Shown here piece after piece: positions 54,509-63,298 of a stretch of DNA of 64,000 bases. The DNA comes from WHSW01 sp033856255 (GTDB lineage Bacteria > Actinomycetota > Thermoleophilia > Solirubrobacterales > 70-9): positions 1-64,000 of the forward strand of contig JAWVFH010000027.1 in assembly GCA_033856255.1 (NCBI GenBank), given 5' to 3'. Below the pieces are notes generated by a model. The model was given only the letters and a program-made list of their open reading frames with translations, ran no database searches and was not told where the DNA came from. How positions within the stretch are numbered: the first letter of the stretch is position 1; each line of letters opens with the position of its first letter. The position numbers and the translations under genes are program-made.

Positions 54509-56742
54509 CAGGCGACCCGCTTCAGCGGCGCGTAGTCGGCCATCAGCTTGCGCTCGGAGCCGTCGGAGGCGAACCGGATCACGACCACGGAGCCCGCCTC
54601 GACCGCGGTCACCACCCCCTCGCCGAAGCTCGCGTGCAGCACGTCGTCACCGACCGAGTACGGAACCGGGGGCGGCGCCGGCTGCTTCGGGTCCGGGGCG
54701 CTGAACCCTTGGCCCGATGCCCGGCGGCCGAAGCCGGTGGCGCGGCTGCGCGCGTCGGCGCCGCCGAGCGACCAGCCGGTCTGCGTCGTCGCCACGTGGG
54801 CCTCGACGAGCGCCTCGGGCAGCTCCTTGAGAAAGCGCGAGGGCAGGTTCCAGCTCGCCCCGCCGTGCAGCGAGCGCCGCCGCGCGTATGTGAGCCAGAG
54901 GCGCTCGCGCGCCCGGGTGACGCCGACGTAGGCGAGCCGGCGCTCCTCCTCGACGTTGCCCTCCTCCAGCGAGCGCGAGTGCGGGAAGACGCCCTCCTCG
55001 CAGCCGATCACGAAGACGGCGTCGTATTCGAGCCCCTTCGCGTTGTGCAGCGACATCAGCGTCGCCAGGCTCTCCTCCTCGCGGATGTCGTCCTGGACGG
55101 TGACGAGCGAGATCTGGGCCAGGAACTCCTCCAGCGGCGTGACGTCCGACTCCCCCTCGAGCTCGCGGTTGGCGTCGAACTCGCCGGCGACACCGACCAG
55201 CTCCTCCAGGTTCTCGATCCGGCCCTCGGCCTCGACCGTGCGCTCCGCCTCGAGCGCCTCGATGTAGCCGGTCTCGTGGAGGACCGCGTCGAGCAGCTCG
55301 GAGACCTTGCCGTTGCGGTCGGCCCGCTGGCGCAGCCCGGCCATGGTCTCGGAGAAGCGGCCGACCGCCTTGTAGGCGGCCGTGCCGAGGCCGGGGATCG
55401 CGCTCGGGTTGGCCAGCACGTCCCAGACGTCGGCCCCGAGCGTGTTCGCGTGCGACACCATCCGCGCCTCGGTCTGCTGGCCGATCCCCCGCCGTGGCGA
55501 GTTGACGATCCGCGAGAACGAGATCGCGTCGGCCGGGTTGGCGAGCAGCTGCAGGTAGGCGATCGCGTCCTTGATCTCCGCCCGCTCGTAGAACTTCGTC
55601 CCCCCGATCACCTGGTAGGGGATCTCGAACCGCACCAGCGTGTCCTCGAGCACCCGGCTCTGGGCGTTGACACGGTAGAAGACCGCGATCCGGTCGCGCG
55701 ACATCCCCTCCTCGACCAGCCGGTTGACCTCCGAGGCGACGTAGCGCGCCTCGGCGTGCTCGTCGTCGAACTCGCCGACCACGATCCGCTCGCCACGGCT
55801 GCCGTCGGTCCACAGGTGCTTGGGCTTCTGGTCGACGTTGTGCGCGATCAGCCCGTTGGCGGCGTCGAGGATCGTCTGCGTCGAGCGGTAGTTCTGCTCC
55901 AGCAGGATGACCTCGGCGTCGGGGAAGTCTTTTTCGAAGTCGAGGATGTTCCGGATGTCGGCGCCCCTGAACGAATAGACGGCCTGAAAGTCGTCTCCCA
56001 CAACGGTCAGGTTCCGGTGCTCGTCGGCGAGCAGCTGGAGCATCCGGTACTGGGCCCGGTTGGTGTCCTGGTACTCGTCGACGAGGACCCAGCGGAAGAT
56101 CCGCCGGTATTTGTCGCGCACGTCAGGGAAGAGCTCGAGCAGGTTCACGACCCGGACCAGCAGGTCGTCGAAGTCCATCGCCGAGGCCTCGACCATGCGG
56201 CGCTCGTAGAGGTTGTAGGTGTCGGCGATCGCCCCCTCGCGCTCAGTGCTAGACGCCGCGGCGTAGTCGGCGGCGTCGGTGAGCTGGTTCTTCGCGGCCG
56301 AGATCGCTGCCTTGACCGAGCGCGGCGGGTAGCGCTTCGTGTCGAGCTCGAGCTCGTCCATGCAGCGCTTCACCATCCGCACCGAGTCGGCCTCGTCGTA
56401 GATCGTGAAGGCGCGCTTGTACCCGAGCCGCTCGGCGTCGGCGCGCAGGATCCGCGCGCAGGCCGAGTGGAAGGTCATCACCCACATCGCCCGCGAGACG
56501 CCGCCGACCAGGCTCGCGACGCGCTCTCGCATCTCGTTCGCGGCCTTGTTCGTGAACGTGATCGCGAGGATCTCCATCGGCCGCGCCCGCCCGGTCGCCA
56601 GCAGCCAGGCGATCCGGTGGGTGAGCACACGGGTCTTCCCCGAGCCGGCGCCGGCGAGCACCAGCAGCGGCCCCTCGCCATGGGTCACCGCCTCTCGCTG
56701 AGCCGGGTTGAGGTCCTGCAGCAGGCGCTCGACGGGGTCCAT
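54508..56742 (-). CDS. pcrA: ATP-dependent DNA helicase PcrA/UvrD
   Basis: This 744-residue SF1A helicase unwinds DNA 3' to 5' in repair and restart. LNPAQREAVTHGEGPLLVLAGAGSGKTRVL is motif I, VDEYQDTNRAQY motif II, FRGADIRNIL and LEQNYRSTQTIL motifs III/IV, and LMSLHNAKGLEY and VGVTRARERLWL motifs V/VI. The C-terminal GEGVVTAVEAGSVVVIRF resembles the PcrA Tudor-like tail. ATG at 56742 has GAGG 5 nt upstream; GTG at 56784 would add 14 non-conserved residues. Confidence 0.95.
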   Translation of the reverse strand: MDPVERLLQDLNPAQREAVTHGEGPLLVLAGAGSGKTRVLTHRIAWLLATGRARPMEILAITFTNKAANEMRERVASLVGGVSRAMWVMTFHSACARILRADAERLGYKRAFTIYDEADSVRMVKRCMDELELDTKRYPPRSVKAAISAAKNQLTDAADYAAASSTEREGAIADTYNLYERRMVEASAMDFDDLLVRVVNLLELFPDVRDKYRRIFRWVLVDEYQDTNRAQYRMLQLLADEHRNLTVVGDDFQAVYSFRGADIRNILDFEKDFPDAEVILLEQNYRSTQTILDAANGLIAHNVDQKPKHLWTDGSRGERIVVGEFDDEHAEARYVASEVNRLVEEGMSRDRIAVFYRVNAQSRVLEDTLVRFEIPYQVIGGTKFYERAEIKDAIAYLQLLANPADAISFSRIVNSPRRGIGQQTEARMVSHANTLGADVWDVLANPSAIPGLGTAAYKAVGRFSETMAGLRQRADRNGKVSELLDAVLHETGYIEALEAERTVEAEGRIENLEELVGVAGEFDANRELEGESDVTPLEEFLAQISLVTVQDDIREEESLATLMSLHNAKGLEYDAVFVIGCEEGVFPHSRSLEEGNVEEERRLAYVGVTRARERLWLTYARRRSLHGGASWNLPSRFLKELPEALVEAHVATTQTGWSLGGADARSRATGFGRRASGQGFSAPDPKQPAPPPVPYSVGDDVLHASFGEGVVTAVEAGSVVVIRFASDGSERKLMADYAPLKRVA

Positions 56743-56815
56743 CCCGACCTCGGTCGGGGCGCCTTGAAAGCTCTCGCCGCTCACGCCCGCGAGGATAGTC
56801 CCGCCTACGGCGTCC

Positions 56816-57550
56816 TCAGCCTCCGGCGGGATCGGGTCCGCGCTTCGGGCGCAGCTGCTTGACCTCGCCCTCGGCGGCCTTGCCGTCGAGTTCGCCCAGC
56901 CGTCCCTCCAGGGTCCCGAGCCGCTCGGAGAGCGCCCTCAACGCCTCGGCGACGGGGTCGGGGAGGTGGATCCAGTCGGCGTCCGGGCCCTCGGGCTTGC
57001 GGCCCTCCACCCGGACCGGATGGCCGGGGTTGCCGACCACCGTCGAGTTCGCCGGCACGTCCTCGATCACGACCGTGTTCGCGCCCACCTTGGCCCCGTG
57101 GCCGATCGTCACCGGGCCGAGCAGCTTCGCCCCGGAACCGATCGTCACATCGTCCTGGACCGTCGGGTGCCGCTTGCCGCGGGCGAAGCCGGTGCCGCCC
57201 AGCGTGACGCCCTGATACAGCGTCACCCGGGCGCCGATCTCGGCGGTCTCGCCGATCACGACGCCGGACCCGTGGTCGATGAAGAAGTCCTCCCCGATCC
57301 GGGCCGCCGGATGGATCTCGATCCCTGTGATCGCTCGGCTGGTGAAGGCGATCGTCCGCGGCACGAGCGGCATCCCGCCCTCGTAGAGCGCGTGCGAGAC
57401 CCGGTGGGCGAGCAGCGCCTGCACGCCGGCCCAGCTGGTCAGGATCTCGACCGTGCCGACGCCGCGCGCCGCCGGATCGCGGTCCCGGGCCGCGGCGACG
57501 TCGGAGCCGATCTCGTGGGCGACCCGCCGCAATGTCCCGAACCCGAGCAT
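56816..57550 (-). CDS. cysE: Serine O-acetyltransferase
   Basis: This 244-residue left-handed beta-helix enzyme acetylates serine for cysteine synthesis. LLAHRVSHALYEGGMPLVPR, GIEIHPAARIGEDFFIDHGSGVVIGETAEIG, TLYQGVTLGGTG and GKRHPTVQDDVTIGSGAKLLGP are EpsC/CysE-typical. After the helix a ~60-residue Glu/Leu-rich C-terminal segment (LRALSERLGTLEGRLGEL) resembles a coiled coil and is longer than usual. It overlaps the cysK stop (TGATG). Confidence 0.93.
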   Translation of the reverse strand: MLGFGTLRRVAHEIGSDVAAARDRDPAARGVGTVEILTSWAGVQALLAHRVSHALYEGGMPLVPRTIAFTSRAITGIEIHPAARIGEDFFIDHGSGVVIGETAEIGARVTLYQGVTLGGTGFARGKRHPTVQDDVTIGSGAKLLGPVTIGHGAKVGANTVVIEDVPANSTVVGNPGHPVRVEGRKPEGPDADWIHLPDPVAEALRALSERLGTLEGRLGELDGKAAEGEVKQLRPKRGPDPAGG

Positions 57551-58506
57551 CAGTCGGCGACGAAGAACGGCAGCGACATGTAGCGCTCGCCGCCGTCGGG
57601 GGCGATGACGACGATCCGCTTGCCCGCCATCTCCTTGCGAGTGGCGAGCTCCAGGGCGGCGTGGAAGGCGGCGCCGGCGGAGATCCCGATCAGCAGCCCC
57701 TCCCGCTCGGCGGCGTCGCGAGCCGCCTGCAGGGCCGTCTCGTCGTCGACCGCGATCACCTCGTCGATCACGTCGCGGTCGAGGACCTCGGGGACGAAGC
57801 CCGCGCCGATCCCCTGGATCTTGTGCGGGCCGGGCGGCTGACCGGAGAGCACGGCCGAGGTCGCGGGCTCGACCGCGACGACGTAAAAGCCCGGCCGCCG
57901 CTGCTTCAGCACCTGCCCCACGCCGGTGATCGTGCCGCCGGTGCCGACCCCGCAGACGAGCGCGTCGACCTCGCCGCCCAGGTCCGCCCAGATCTCCTCG
58001 GCGGTCGTCCGCCGGTGGACCTCCGGGTTGGCGGGGTTGGAGAACTGCTGCGGCATGTAGGCGCCCCGCTCGGCGACGATCTCCTCCGCGAGCCGGATCG
58101 CCTCCCCCATCCCACCCAGCGACGGTGTCTCGTGGACCTCCGCGCCGTAGGCCCGCAAGAGCTTCGCCCGCTCCCGGCTCATCCCCTCCGGCATCGTCAG
58201 CACGAGCTCGTAGCCGCGCGCCGCGCTGACCATCGCCAGCGCGATCCCGGTGTTGCCGCTGGTCGGCTCGACGATCGTGCCGCCGGGCGAGAGCGAGCCG
58301 TCGCGCTCCGCCGCCTCGATCATCGCCACGCCGATCCGGTCCTTGACCGAGCCGCCCGGGTTCAGGTACTCGAGCTTCGCCACCACCTCGGCGCCGAGGC
58401 CGTCGGCCAGGCGGCGCAGGCCGACGACGGGCGTCTCCCCGACCACGGCCGACGCCTCGGAGGCGATCGCGCCGGCGGGGGGTGCGGTGGATGGCTGGCT
58501 CATCAT
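57550..58506 (-). CDS. cysK: Cysteine synthase (O-acetylserine sulfhydrylase)
   Basis: This 318-residue PLP beta-family enzyme makes cysteine from O-acetylserine and sulfide. KLEYLNPGGSVKDRIG holds the PLP Lys, EPTSGNTGIALAMV binds substrate, and GVGTGGTITGVGQ binds the PLP phosphate. GISAGAAFHAALELA follows near the end. ATG at 58506 or 58503; no ribosome site is visible and a TTG at 58512 is less likely. It is first in a cysK-cysE pair. Confidence 0.95.
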   Translation of the reverse strand: MMSQPSTAPPAGAIASEASAVVGETPVVGLRRLADGLGAEVVAKLEYLNPGGSVKDRIGVAMIEAAERDGSLSPGGTIVEPTSGNTGIALAMVSAARGYELVLTMPEGMSRERAKLLRAYGAEVHETPSLGGMGEAIRLAEEIVAERGAYMPQQFSNPANPEVHRRTTAEEIWADLGGEVDALVCGVGTGGTITGVGQVLKQRRPGFYVVAVEPATSAVLSGQPPGPHKIQGIGAGFVPEVLDRDVIDEVIAVDDETALQAARDAAEREGLLIGISAGAAFHAALELATRKEMAGKRIVVIAPDGGERYMSLPFFVAD

Positions 58507-58574
58507 GGTCAAGGTACTGCGTGACTGGGCCGGTGGCTACGCTCCGCATCCGACCAGCACCAGGGAGCCCATTG

Positions 58575-58967
58575 ATGTCCGAACCACGCTTCTCGACGCG
58601 CCTGCGCCTGCTCGCGCTGATCGCCGCCTGCGTCGCGTCGCTCGGGCTCGCGGCCTGCGGCGGAGGCGACGGGACCAGCGCCAGCACGACCTCGACGACG
58701 ACCCCCACCGGCGCCACGGGCGGGTCCTCGACCGGCGTCGACGCCTCGAACCTCCGCGACCAGTTCAACAAGGAGCTGCTCCAGCTGCTCACCACAACTC
58801 AGGACATGAGCCGGTCGCAGGCCCAATGCACGATCGACGCGCTCGAGGCCACCGTCTCCGACAAGCAGCTGCGGCGGGCGATCGAGGAGGCGGCCCGGAC
58901 CGGCCAGACGCCGCAGGACCTGATCAACCAGGCCTTCGACGCCGGCGCTCAGTGCCCCGCCAAGTAG
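58575..58967 (+). CDS. Small predicted lipoprotein
   Basis: This 130-residue protein has a signal sequence and lipobox LGLAAC, then a Gly/Ser/Thr-rich linker. A predicted helical domain follows with two Cys (QAQCTI and AQCPAK) and the spacing LRDQFNKELLQLLTTTQDMSRSQAQC. ATG has AGGGAG 8 nt upstream. It diverges from cysK. No family recognised. Confidence 0.7.
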   Translation: MSEPRFSTRLRLLALIAACVASLGLAACGGGDGTSASTTSTTTPTGATGGSSTGVDASNLRDQFNKELLQLLTTTQDMSRSQAQCTIDALEATVSDKQLRRAIEEAARTGQTPQDLINQAFDAGAQCPAK

Positions 58968-59000
58968 CCGGCTTGATTTTCGCGCGGGTACGCTGAAACC

Positions 59001-59420
59001 GTGGCACACGACGACCCTGAGCTGCACTGGGGGCGAGCTGAACTCGCCTGGATGCCGGAGGTCGGTCCCGGCGCGGCCAGGCTCCGGGTCGAGGGTTATT
59101 TCCTTGGCCACGCGGCGCTGATCCTCACCGAAGAGCTTCCGGCGAAGTTGGCCGACGTCTCGAAGTTCGCCGGGGAGCTCCAGGTGACCGTCATCGCCGG
59201 CGAAGCCCTCCAGGTCGGCGGCGCCGTGAGCTTGGATTGGGGATCGATCGAGATCGTCGCCGACCGCCTGACAGAGCGATTCGACCCGGCCGAGCTTCGG
59301 CGCACGCTGCAGAAGGCTGTCGATGAGGCGCGACTGGAAGGGGATCGCCGAGCCGAGCAGGACGAGAGCCGCGCTCGCGAGTTCCTCAGCGATCTCGCCG
59401 CGGACCCTCCGCCCGAGTAG
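59001..59420 (+). CDS. Hypothetical cytosolic protein
   Basis: This 139-residue acidic protein has no signal, helix or known motif. It has a conserved-looking core VEGYFLGHAALILTEELP and a charged helical C-terminus (about 100-139). The GTG start at 59001 is about 33 bp after the lipoprotein stop, so the two may share a transcript. I do not recognise it. Confidence 0.6.
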   Translation: MAHDDPELHWGRAELAWMPEVGPGAARLRVEGYFLGHAALILTEELPAKLADVSKFAGELQVTVIAGEALQVGGAVSLDWGSIEIVADRLTERFDPAELRRTLQKAVDEARLEGDRRAEQDESRAREFLSDLAADPPPE

Positions 59421-59445
59421 CTGCCGCTCGGCGCTGCGGCGCTCT

Positions 59446-59844
59446 TTAGATGTGGTACATGCCGGCGCCGACCTCGTCGGCCTCGCGGCGGGCGATGTCG
59501 GCGATGGTGGTCTGGCTGAAGACGCCGCGGAGGGCTTCAACGCCCTCCTTCCAGATCCCTCCCGCCTCGTCGGCCTCGGCGCCGACCTTGCCGTCGAGCG
59601 CCTGGACGACCTCGATCACGGTGATCTGGTCCGGCGGGCGGGCGAGCTTGTAGCCGCCCTTGACACCGCGCTGGCTGATCAGCAGGCCGTCGCGGCGCAG
59701 AGTCGAGAAGAGCTGCTCGAGGAACTGGACCGGCATCCCCCGGCGCTCGGCGATCTGGGCGATCGGCACCGGGCGCTCGCCGGAACGGGCCAGCTCGGCC
59801 ATGGCGACGACCGCGTACCGCGACTTCGAGGTCACCGAGATCAT
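59446..59844 (-). CDS. Rrf2-family transcriptional regulator without cysteines
   Basis: This 132-residue winged-helix protein begins MISVTSKSRYAVVAMAELA and contains the recognition region IAERRGMPVQFLEQLFSTLRRDGLL with the wing QRGVKGGYKLARPP. No Cys is present, so it cannot ligate an Fe-S cluster like IscR or NsrR. That pattern fits the CymR subgroup, a regulator of cysteine metabolism. cysK and cysE are ~1 kb away. The cysteine link is inference. Confidence 0.87.
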   Translation of the reverse strand: MISVTSKSRYAVVAMAELARSGERPVPIAQIAERRGMPVQFLEQLFSTLRRDGLLISQRGVKGGYKLARPPDQITVIEVVQALDGKVGAEADEAGGIWKEGVEALRGVFSQTTIADIARREADEVGAGMYHI

Positions 59845-60058
59845 GGCCGGCGCCGTTGGAGGTTCGCCATCCCCCAGGTTCTAACGGAAGTCGGCGGAAA
59901 AACCTCGCTCGTACCGAGTGTCGGCCGGACCCTCGCGGCGCGCCCGGCTAGTATTGCCCGCGCGGTCAGAGAGGAAGCCGCGCACCGATTCGTCTTCCAC
60001 GGTCGGCAGCGGTTCAGCGCATCTGCCGGGGCTCTCCCCGGCCAAGGGGCTCATGCAA
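59845..60058. promoter_or_regulatory. Divergent gap between the Rrf2 gene and the receiver-LuxR gene
   Basis: This 214-bp gap must hold both promoters. A TAGTAT hexamer near 59949 on the plus strand could be a -10, but no matching -35 is visible. A short AAGGGG at 60044-60049 is the ribosome site for the downstream gene. Confidence 0.35.
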
Positions 60059-60673
60059 ATGAACGACGAACGACGCTGCCTGGTCATCGACAATCAGCCT
60101 GCCACCCGGCTGGGAATCCGCGGGCTGCTCGGGGATCGCTACGAGGTCGAGGAGGCCGCCGACGGCCGCGACGCGCTCGAGCTGATCAGCTTCGGCGACT
60201 TCGACGTCGCGATCGTCGAGCTCGCCGCCGCGAACGGGCGCGACTCGCTGACGGGGCTACCCGCGATCAGGGCCCTGCGCAAGGCGAGCCCGCGGCTCGG
60301 GATCGTGGCCTACGGGACGCGCCCGGAGCGGCATTCGGCCAGCGAGGCCATCACCGCGGGCGCCACGGCGTTCGTCGCCAAGAGCTCGCCGGCGAGCGAG
60401 CTCGAGCGGGCGGTCGACTCCGCCGCCGAGGCGGAGACCTTCGTCGACCCGGCGGCGCGGCGAAAGCGAAACGGCGGCCCGCGTCTGACCCGCCGCCAGC
60501 GCGAGATCCTGCAGCTCTACGCGAACGGCCTCTCGACCGACGGGGCCGCCAAGCGGCTAGGCCTCAGCACCGAGACGATCCGCACCCACACCAAGGCCGT
60601 GCTGGCCCGCCTCGAAGCGAGGGACCGCACCCACGCGGTCGCGATCGGGCTGCGTTCGTCCCTGATCGAGTAG
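60059..60673 (+). CDS. LuxR/NarL-type response regulator with altered receiver
   Basis: This 204-residue protein has a receiver-like domain (about 5-125) and a LuxR HTH (about 140-200, LTRRQREILQLYANGLSTDGAAKRLGLSTETIRTHT). The usual phosphoacceptor Asp is Glu54 (DVAIVELAAANG), and the leading acidic pair is reduced to VIDN. The switch Lys (FVAKSS) is kept. It probably does not accept phosphate. ATG at 60059 is used because AAGGGG lies 9 nt upstream; ATG at 60053 is too close. Confidence 0.85.
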   Translation: MNDERRCLVIDNQPATRLGIRGLLGDRYEVEEAADGRDALELISFGDFDVAIVELAAANGRDSLTGLPAIRALRKASPRLGIVAYGTRPERHSASEAITAGATAFVAKSSPASELERAVDSAAEAETFVDPAARRKRNGGPRLTRRQREILQLYANGLSTDGAAKRLGLSTETIRTHTKAVLARLEARDRTHAVAIGLRSSLIE

Positions 60674-60691
60674 CCGCAGATCTCTGCCAAG

Positions 60692-60739
60692 CCCCCGCAC
60701 GCCCGCAGCCGAAGGCGGGGACGTGGCGGGTCTTTATTT
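60692..60739 (+). terminator. Intrinsic terminator between converging regulator genes
   Basis: CCCCGC-ACG-CCCGC (60693-60706) pairs with GCGGGG-ACGT-GGCGGG (60715-60730) with small bulges around an 8-nt loop, then TCTTTATTT. It lies 20-65 nt after the upstream stop and is a good plus-strand terminator. Confidence 0.6.
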
Positions 60740-61805
60740 ACAGCCAGCCGCGGTCGCGGGCGATGAGGACGGCTTGGGCGCGGTCGACCGCGCCGATCTT
60801 GCGATAGACGTTGTGCAGGTGGGTGCGGACGGTGCTGACGGAGAGCGTCAGCTCCTGGGCGATCTGCTTGTAGACCATCCCCTCGCCGAGACCGCGCAGC
60901 GCGTCGAGCTCGCGGCTCGAGAGCGGGCATGGCTCGCTCGATCGGCGGCGGCGCTCGCCGACGTGGGGAAACTCGAACAGGACCGAGCTGAGCCCGTCCT
61001 CGTCGATGTCCAGAGACCCGGCCACCTCGCGCATCGACTCGGCGGAGACCGGGTCGCCGGCGGCGTGGTGGACGACCAGGTCCGCAAGGCGGATCGCCGC
61101 GGCATGACCCGTGGCGTCGGCCGAGTGGTGGCGCTCGACGGCGGAGGCGATGACCGAGGGCAGCCCCCAACGGCGAATCAGCACGGCGCCGACCAGAGCG
61201 TGGTCGATGCCGAGCTCGCGACGCTCGCGACGGGCGTGCTCGTCCGGCGACTCGCCGTCCTTCTGGAAGGCCCGCTCGTAGCCGTAGAGCTCGGCGAGGA
61301 CCAGCTTGCCGACATCGTGCAGAAGCGCCGAGACCGCGAGCTCGTCGCGCTGCGGCAGACGGGCGAGCTCGCCGATCCGCTCGGCGCCGATCCGCACCGC
61401 CACCCCGTGGCGACGGAAGCGCTCGTGGCGACTCGAGACACCGGGCTGGTCGAGGACGTCGTAGGTCTCGAGACTGCCGACGAGCGAGGAGACGCCGTCG
61501 GCGTGTAGGTACTCGACCGCCTCGCGGACCCCGCCGGTTCGGCCGGAGGGACCTTCGCCGTTGTTGGCGGCGCGCATGATCGCGATCGCCAGCGCGGTGT
61601 CGGCCTCGATCGCCTCAGAGACGTCGACCGGCGACGGCGCCTGCTGCTCGCAGAGACCGACCAGCCGGCGTCGCGCCTCGGCGAGCGCGGGCATCGCGGT
61701 GACGATCTCGAACGCCTCGGCCAGGCGGCGCCCGCCGACGCCCGCGCGGCGGTCTTCGCCGCGCATCGAAGTCTTGCTGTCTTTGGCGTTTCCGGCCTTG
61801 GTCAT
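60738..61805 (-). CDS. HDOD-domain / LuxR-type HTH fusion protein
   Basis: This 355-residue protein has an HDOD domain in its N-terminal two thirds (about 25-270; FEIVTAMPALAEAR, LALAIAIMRAANN-type ALAIAIMRAANN, LLHDVGKLVLAELY, RHHSAD). A GerE/LuxR HTH (about 293-350; LSSRELDALRGLGEGMVYKQIAQELTLSVSTVRTHLHNVYRKIGAVDRAQA) follows. HDOD is normally paired with EAL, GGDEF or used alone, so direct fusion to a DNA-binding domain is less usual. It likely couples a signal to transcription. It converges with the receiver-LuxR gene. Confidence 0.88.
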   Translation of the reverse strand: MTKAGNAKDSKTSMRGEDRRAGVGGRRLAEAFEIVTAMPALAEARRRLVGLCEQQAPSPVDVSEAIEADTALAIAIMRAANNGEGPSGRTGGVREAVEYLHADGVSSLVGSLETYDVLDQPGVSSRHERFRRHGVAVRIGAERIGELARLPQRDELAVSALLHDVGKLVLAELYGYERAFQKDGESPDEHARRERRELGIDHALVGAVLIRRWGLPSVIASAVERHHSADATGHAAAIRLADLVVHHAAGDPVSAESMREVAGSLDIDEDGLSSVLFEFPHVGERRRRSSEPCPLSSRELDALRGLGEGMVYKQIAQELTLSVSTVRTHLHNVYRKIGAVDRAQAVLIARDRGWL

Positions 61806-61900
61806 GCTGTTCTCATATGGGGTAGCGCCGCGCCATCCACGGCGGGTCCACCCCTTAGATCGGCAGTTCAGCGCGATTTGTTAGCCGTAAATGGGCATCG

Positions 61901-61917
61901 GGCGCCATTCAGGCGCC
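61901..61917 (-). repeat. GGCGCC-ATTCA-GGCGCC hairpin at the gltX 3' end
   Basis: Two copies of the self-complementary GGCGCC, 5 nt apart, overlap the gltX stop. It may form a short terminator stem; only a TTT follows further down. Confidence 0.3.
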
Positions 61918-63294
61918 ACGCACGCGCGCCAAAGCCCGTTCCAGGCGTGAAATTGCCTCTTCTCGCCCCAGCGTGGCGAGCGACTCGAAGATCCCCGGCG
62001 ACACCGTTGTGCCCGTGATCGCGACCCGCAGCGGTTGGTAGAGGTCGCGCGGCTTCAGCTGCAGGCGCTCGGCGAGGGCGCCGAGCTGTGCCTCGAGGGT
62101 CGGCGGGTCGAACGGCTCCGCGGAGCGGAGGATCTCCAGCGCCTCCTCCAGGCCCTCGGCCACGCCCTCGCGCTCCATCACCTTCGACCACGCCTTCGGG
62201 TCGTCGACCGGCGGCTCGAAGAGGAAGGCGATCAGAGGCCAGAGCTCGGACAGCGTCTGCGCCTTCTCCTGAGCGATCGCGCAGGCCGCCGCGAGCCGCT
62301 CGCGGTCGGCCGCGGCGGCGGTGTGACCGGAGCGCTCGAGCTCCGCCGCCGCCGCCTCGACGTACTCGTCGGGCGGCAGGTCGCGCATGTAGCGGCCGTT
62401 GAGCCAGCGCAGCTTGCGCTCGTCGAAGATCGCCGACGAACGGCCGACCCGCTCGATCGAGAACTGCTCGACCAGCTCCGCGGTCGAGAGGATCGTCTCG
62501 TCGTCGTCGGCCCCCCAGCCGAGCAGGGCCAGATAGTTGCGCAGCGCCGCCGGCAGATAGCCGGCCCCGCGAAGCTCCTGGACCGAAGCCGCCCCATGGC
62601 GCTTCGACAGCTTCTTGCCGTCCGGGCCGTGCAGGAGCGGCAGGTGCGCGTAGCGCGGCGGGTCGAACCCGAGCGCCTCGAGGACGAGCAGCTGCTTCGG
62701 CGTGTTGGACAGGTGGTCGTCACCGCGGATCACGTCGGTGATCCGCATCTCCGCGTCGTCAACGGCGACGGCGAAGTTGTAGAGCGGGGTGCCGTCGCCG
62801 CGCGCGATCACGAGGTCGTCGGTGAGCCGGTTGGAGAAGGTGACCGGCCCACGGATCAGGTCCTCGACCACGGTCTCGCCCTCGTCGGGCACCCGCAGCC
62901 GGATCGCGGCCCCCTCCCCCGTGCGCGCCTCTCCCCGATAACCGGCGTTGGGGTGCTCCTGCTTGTAGGCGCGCACGTCGTCGGCGGTCGCCGTGTCCGG
63001 GTAGGCCTTGCCGGCCTCGACCAGCTCCGCGATCCGCGACCGGTGCGCCTCGCCGCGCTCGGCCTGGCTCACCGGGCCCTCGTCCCAGTCGAGCTCGAGC
63101 CAGCCTAGCGCGTCGAGGATCTGCTCGACGTTCTCCGGCGTCGAGCGCTCGCGGTCGGTGTCCTCGATCCGCAGGACCATCTGCCCGCCGGAACCACGTG
63201 CGAAGAGCCAGTTATAGAGTGCCGTCCGCGCCCCACCGATGTGAAGGACACCGGTCGGTGACGGGGCGAAGCGGACTCTCGGGGATTGATTCAC
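61909..63294 (-). CDS. gltX: Glutamyl-tRNA synthetase
   Basis: This 461-residue class I synthetase charges tRNA-Glu (and tRNA-Gln in organisms that use GatCAB, whose genes lie 10 kb away). The HIGH motif is RFAPSPTGVLHIGGART and KMSKS is KKLSKRHGA. The NAGYRGEAR segment lacks the Cys of zinc-binding forms. The GTG start at 63294 gives the standard VNQSPRVRFAPSPTG; the open frame upstream is an nfo shadow. Its start lies 4 bases from nfo's start. Confidence 0.96.
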   Translation of the reverse strand: MNQSPRVRFAPSPTGVLHIGGARTALYNWLFARGSGGQMVLRIEDTDRERSTPENVEQILDALGWLELDWDEGPVSQAERGEAHRSRIAELVEAGKAYPDTATADDVRAYKQEHPNAGYRGEARTGEGAAIRLRVPDEGETVVEDLIRGPVTFSNRLTDDLVIARGDGTPLYNFAVAVDDAEMRITDVIRGDDHLSNTPKQLLVLEALGFDPPRYAHLPLLHGPDGKKLSKRHGAASVQELRGAGYLPAALRNYLALLGWGADDDETILSTAELVEQFSIERVGRSSAIFDERKLRWLNGRYMRDLPPDEYVEAAAAELERSGHTAAAADRERLAAACAIAQEKAQTLSELWPLIAFLFEPPVDDPKAWSKVMEREGVAEGLEEALEILRSAEPFDPPTLEAQLGALAERLQLKPRDLYQPLRVAITGTTVSPGIFESLATLGREEAISRLERALARVRGA

Positions 63295-63298
63295 GACT

